A stretch of DNA of 64,000 bases from Clostridia bacterium (GTDB lineage: Bacteria; Bacillota; Clostridia; Oscillospirales; UBA644). A program made the translations under genes and the position numbers. The notes below the pieces were generated by a model. It worked only from the letters and a program-made list of their open reading frames with translations. It had not been told where the DNA came from and did no database searches. Each line of letters starts with the position of its first letter. The stretch's first letter is position 1. The DNA is taken from positions 62,001 to 126,000 of the forward strand of contig JAFRTE010000022.1 of the NCBI GenBank assembly GCA_017427285.1, written 5' to 3'. Positions 61,413 through 64,000 of the stretch are shown here, piece after piece.

Positions 61413-61883
61413 GTGCCCAGAAGAGGAAACATACCCAAGCGTGAGGTTCTCCCTGATCCTATTTACGGCAGCCAGCTCGTATCGAAGCTCGTCAACAGCG
61501 TTATGTACGACGGTAAAAAAGGCGTTGCCCAGAAAATAGTTTACGACGCATTCGATATCGTAAAGGAAAAAACAGGCAAAAACCCGCTTGAAGTATACGA
61601 ACAGGCAATGGAGAACATAATGCCCGTTCTCGAAGTCAAGGCAAAGCGTGTCGGCGGTTCCAACTACCAGGTACCTATGGAGGTCCGTCCCGAAAGACGG
61701 GTTACCCTTGGTCTGCGTTGGCTCACGACTTACGCGCGTTCACGCAACGAACGCACAATGAAAGAAAGACTTGCAAACGAAATCCTCGATGCCATTAACA
61801 ATCAGGGCGGTGCTTTCAAGAAGAAAGAAGACACCCACAAGATGGCAGAAGCGAATAAAGCGTTTGCTCATTTCAGATGGTAA
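61413..61883 (+). CDS. rpsG: 30S ribosomal protein S7
   Basis: The start is GTG 61413 ([18 protein letters not shown]) because AAGGAGG lies 10 bp before it; the in-frame ATG 61395 would place that site inside the gene. The product is 156 residues, the normal length. The core [18 protein letters not shown] and the C-terminal NKAFAHFRW are standard. S7 binds the 3' major domain of 16S rRNA. Confidence 0.97.
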   Translation: MPRRGNIPKREVLPDPIYGSQLVSKLVNSVMYDGKKGVAQKIVYDAFDIVKEKTGKNPLEVYEQAMENIMPVLEVKAKRVGGSNYQVPMEVRPERRVTLGLRWLTTYARSRNERTMKERLANEILDAINNQGGAFKKKEDTHKMAEANKAFAHFRW

Positions 61884-61916
61884 TGGTAAAAATCTCATTT
61901 TCGAAAGGATAAGTAA

Positions 61917-63983
61917 ATGCCCAGACAATACCCCATTGAGCTTTACCGCAATATCGGCATAATGGCTCATATCGACGCGGGCAAAACAACGACCACCGAG
62001 CGTATACTGTATTACACCGGTGTTAACCATAAACTCGGTGAAACACACGAAGGCACTGCAACCATGGACTTCATGGCTCAGGAGCAGGAAAGAGGTATTA
62101 CCATCACTTCCGCTGCGACTACTGCATACTGGAAAGGTCACAGACTCAATATAATCGACACTCCCGGTCACGTAGATTTCACGGTTGAAGTTGAAAGATC
62201 TTTAAGAGTTCTCGACGGATCCGTAACCGTTTTCTGTGCAAAAGGCGGCGTTGAACCCCAGTCTGAAACAGTTTGGAGACAAGCTGACAAATATAAAGTA
62301 CCCCGCATGGCTTACGTTAACAAGATGGACATAATGGGTGCAGATTTTTACCGTGTTGTAAAAATGATGCACGACCGTCTTAAATGCAACGCCGTTCCCA
62401 TTCAGCTCCCGATAGGCGCTCAGGAAACTTTCCGCGGCGTTATAGACCTCGTGGAAATGACCGCAGACGTTTATTACGACGATATGGGCAACGATATGCG
62501 CGTTGAACCCATCCCCGAAGACATGCGCGATCTCGCGGAAGAATACAGAACTAAGATGATCGAAGCGTGCGCCGAGGAAGACGAAGCCGTAATGGAAAAA
62601 TACCTCGAAGGCGAAGAGATCACCGAAGAAGAGATAAAGAGATGTCTCCGTTCCGGCACGATAGCAAACAGGATCGTTCCCGTAGTATGCGGCACGTCCT
62701 ACAGAAACAAGGGCGTTCAGAAACTGCTTGATGCGATCGTTGCTTATCTGCCGTCTCCGGTCGATATTCCCGCAATCAAGGGCGTCGATCCCGACACAGG
62801 CGAAGAAGACGAACGCAAGGCGAGCGACACAGAGCCGTTTTCAGCCCTCGCGTTTAAGATCATGACAGACCCGTTCGTAGGAAAGCTCTGCTTTTTCAGA
62901 ATTTATTCGGGAAAAGTTAGCGCCGGCCAGACCGTTAAAAACGCTACAAAGGGCAGCCGCGAACGTCTCGGACGTATTCTTCTTATGCACGCAAACCACA
63001 GAGAGGACCTCGAAGAGGCGTATGCGGGCGATATAGTTGCCGCAGTCGGTCTCAAAAACACCACGACGGGCGACTCTCTCTGCGTAGATGATAAACCCAT
63101 CATCCTCGAATCGATGGAATTCCCCGAACCGGTTATAAGAGTAGCGATCGAGCCGAAAACAAAGGCGGGCCAGGAAAAAATGAGCATTGCTCTTGCCAAA
63201 CTCGCCGAAGAAGACCCGACGTTCAAAACTTATACCGACGAAGAAACGGGACAGACCATCATAGCGGGCATGGGCGAGCTTCATCTTGAGATCATCGTAG
63301 ACAGAATGCTGCGCGAATTCAAAGTTGAGGCAAACGTAGGCAAACCTCAGGTCGCCTACAAAGAGGCGATACGAAACACCGTTGACCAGGATACGAAATA
63401 TGCCCGTCAGTCCGGCGGTAAAGGTCAGTACGGTCACGTTAAGATCATCGTTGAACCGAACGAACCGGGCAAGGGCTACGAGTTTATAAACAAAGTAGTC
63501 GGCGGCTCCATACCGAAGGAATACATTCCGGCGGTAGACGCAGGTATCCAGGGCGCAATGCAGTCCGGCGTACTTGCGGGGTATCCGGTCGTTGACTGCA
63601 AAGTCACGCTTTACGACGGCTCGTATCACGAAGTAGACTCTTCGGAAATGGCGTTTAAGATAGCCGGCTCGATGGCTTTCAAAGATGCCATGAAGAAGGC
63701 AAACCCCGTTATTATGGAACCGATAATGAAAGTTGTTGTAACAACTCCCGATGAATATCTCGGCGACGTTATCGGAGACCTTAATGCCCGCAGAGGACAG
63801 ATCCAGAGTCTGGACGTTATAACAGGCGGACAGCAGGTTACGGCAAACGTTCCTCTCGGCGAAATGTTCGGTTATGCAACCGATATGCGTTCCAAAACAC
63901 AGGGACGCGGCACCTACACTATGGAACCGAGCCATTATGCGGAAGTTCCAAAGAGCGTTCAGGAAGCAATAATGAAAAAATAA
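61917..63983 (+). CDS. fusA: Elongation factor G
   Basis: The product is 688 residues, complete 17 bp before the window ends. GTPase motifs: G1 [13 protein letters not shown]2 region [13 protein letters not shown]3 DTPGHVDF, G4 NKMD. Domain IV carries [16 protein letters not shown] and the end has [18 protein letters not shown]. It drives ribosomal translocation. It follows rpsG by 33 bp in the standard str order; tuf would be expected just outside the window. Confidence 0.97.
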   Translation: MPRQYPIELYRNIGIMAHIDAGKTTTTERILYYTGVNHKLGETHEGTATMDFMAQEQERGITITSAATTAYWKGHRLNIIDTPGHVDFTVEVERSLRVLDGSVTVFCAKGGVEPQSETVWRQADKYKVPRMAYVNKMDIMGADFYRVVKMMHDRLKCNAVPIQLPIGAQETFRGVIDLVEMTADVYYDDMGNDMRVEPIPEDMRDLAEEYRTKMIEACAEEDEAVMEKYLEGEEITEEEIKRCLRSGTIANRIVPVVCGTSYRNKGVQKLLDAIVAYLPSPVDIPAIKGVDPDTGEEDERKASDTEPFSALAFKIMTDPFVGKLCFFRIYSGKVSAGQTVKNATKGSRERLGRILLMHANHREDLEEAYAGDIVAAVGLKNTTTGDSLCVDDKPIILESMEFPEPVIRVAIEPKTKAGQEKMSIALAKLAEEDPTFKTYTDEETGQTIIAGMGELHLEIIVDRMLREFKVEANVGKPQVAYKEAIRNTVDQDTKYARQSGGKGQYGHVKIIVEPNEPGKGYEFINKVVGGSIPKEYIPAVDAGIQGAMQSGVLAGYPVVDCKVTLYDGSYHEVDSSEMAFKIAGSMAFKDAMKKANPVIMEPIMKVVVTTPDEYLGDVIGDLNARRGQIQSLDVITGGQQVTANVPLGEMFGYATDMRSKTQGRGTYTMEPSHYAEVPKSVQEAIMKK

Positions 63984-64000
63984 ATTAAAATAATCTTATC

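Overview
The window looks like a chromosomal segment of a Clostridia-type Firmicute, probably an uncultured gut member of the Oscillospirales/Ruminococcaceae kind. The signs are a DnaD/DnaI-type primosome gene pair, a type III glutamine synthetase, class A RNase P RNA, strong AGGAGG ribosome binding sites, sigma-A type TTGACA-N17-TATAAT promoters, plant-polysaccharide genes (GH51, DUF4091) and ICE/IME genes typical of gut Clostridia. This placement is an inference from gene content; no search was run.

Layout. (1) 1-5933, + strand, core: DnaD-like (partial), DnaC-like ATPase, RlmA-type rRNA methyltransferase, DUF4091 protein, glnN. (2) 6154-20250, - strand: one long run of tightly packed genes with two exporter-fold ABC half-transporters, two MacB/FtsX-type ABC pairs, a ZIP metal transporter, an HMA metallochaperone, three SAM methyltransferases (one broken) and a short DtxR/MntR-type repressor. 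A perfect consensus promoter overlapped by a GTTAGC-N4-GCTAAC palindrome heads the run. The same palindrome recurs at 20111 and 14891, so this looks like a metal-responsive regulon controlled by its own repressor. (3) 20250-20865: the decayed tail of an older element (ParB fragment, leader peptide fused to an integrase tail, tRNA terminator, 55-bp tRNA-Leu 3' fragment). (4) 20866-45120: a second, nearly complete integrative element at the same tRNA-Leu site. Its cargo is a defence island: a CoiA-nuclease/UvrD-helicase fusion broken by a frameshift, then a continuous gene run of type I restriction-modification (hsdR, fused hsdMS), a membrane coiled-coil protein, a HEPN-motif zinc-ribbon protein and a Hachiman system (hamA, hamB). 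Its backbone is phased iteron-like repeats, a small DNA-associated protein, a RepA-like ATPase, MobC, ParB, leader peptide, excisionase and tyrosine integrase. No relaxase is present.

(5) 45066-45470: tRNA-Leu(CAA), preceded on its own strand by two 133-bp tandem units. Each unit is built from the 5' half of the same tRNA carrying about 80 bp of foreign sequence in the D-loop. (6) 45586-64000, core: GH51 arabinofuranosidase, a fused MacB-like ABC transporter, rnpB, a small membrane protein, purH, rpoB, rpoC, rpsL, rpsG and fusA.

The items most worth attention are the DtxR-box cluster with methyltransferases and three ABC systems, the restriction-HEPN-Hachiman gene run, the CoiA-UvrD fusion, and the tRNA-Leu-derived tandem units. 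At least five loci carry frameshifts or in-frame stops, so the accessory regions are decaying (or contain assembly errors), whereas the core genes are intact.
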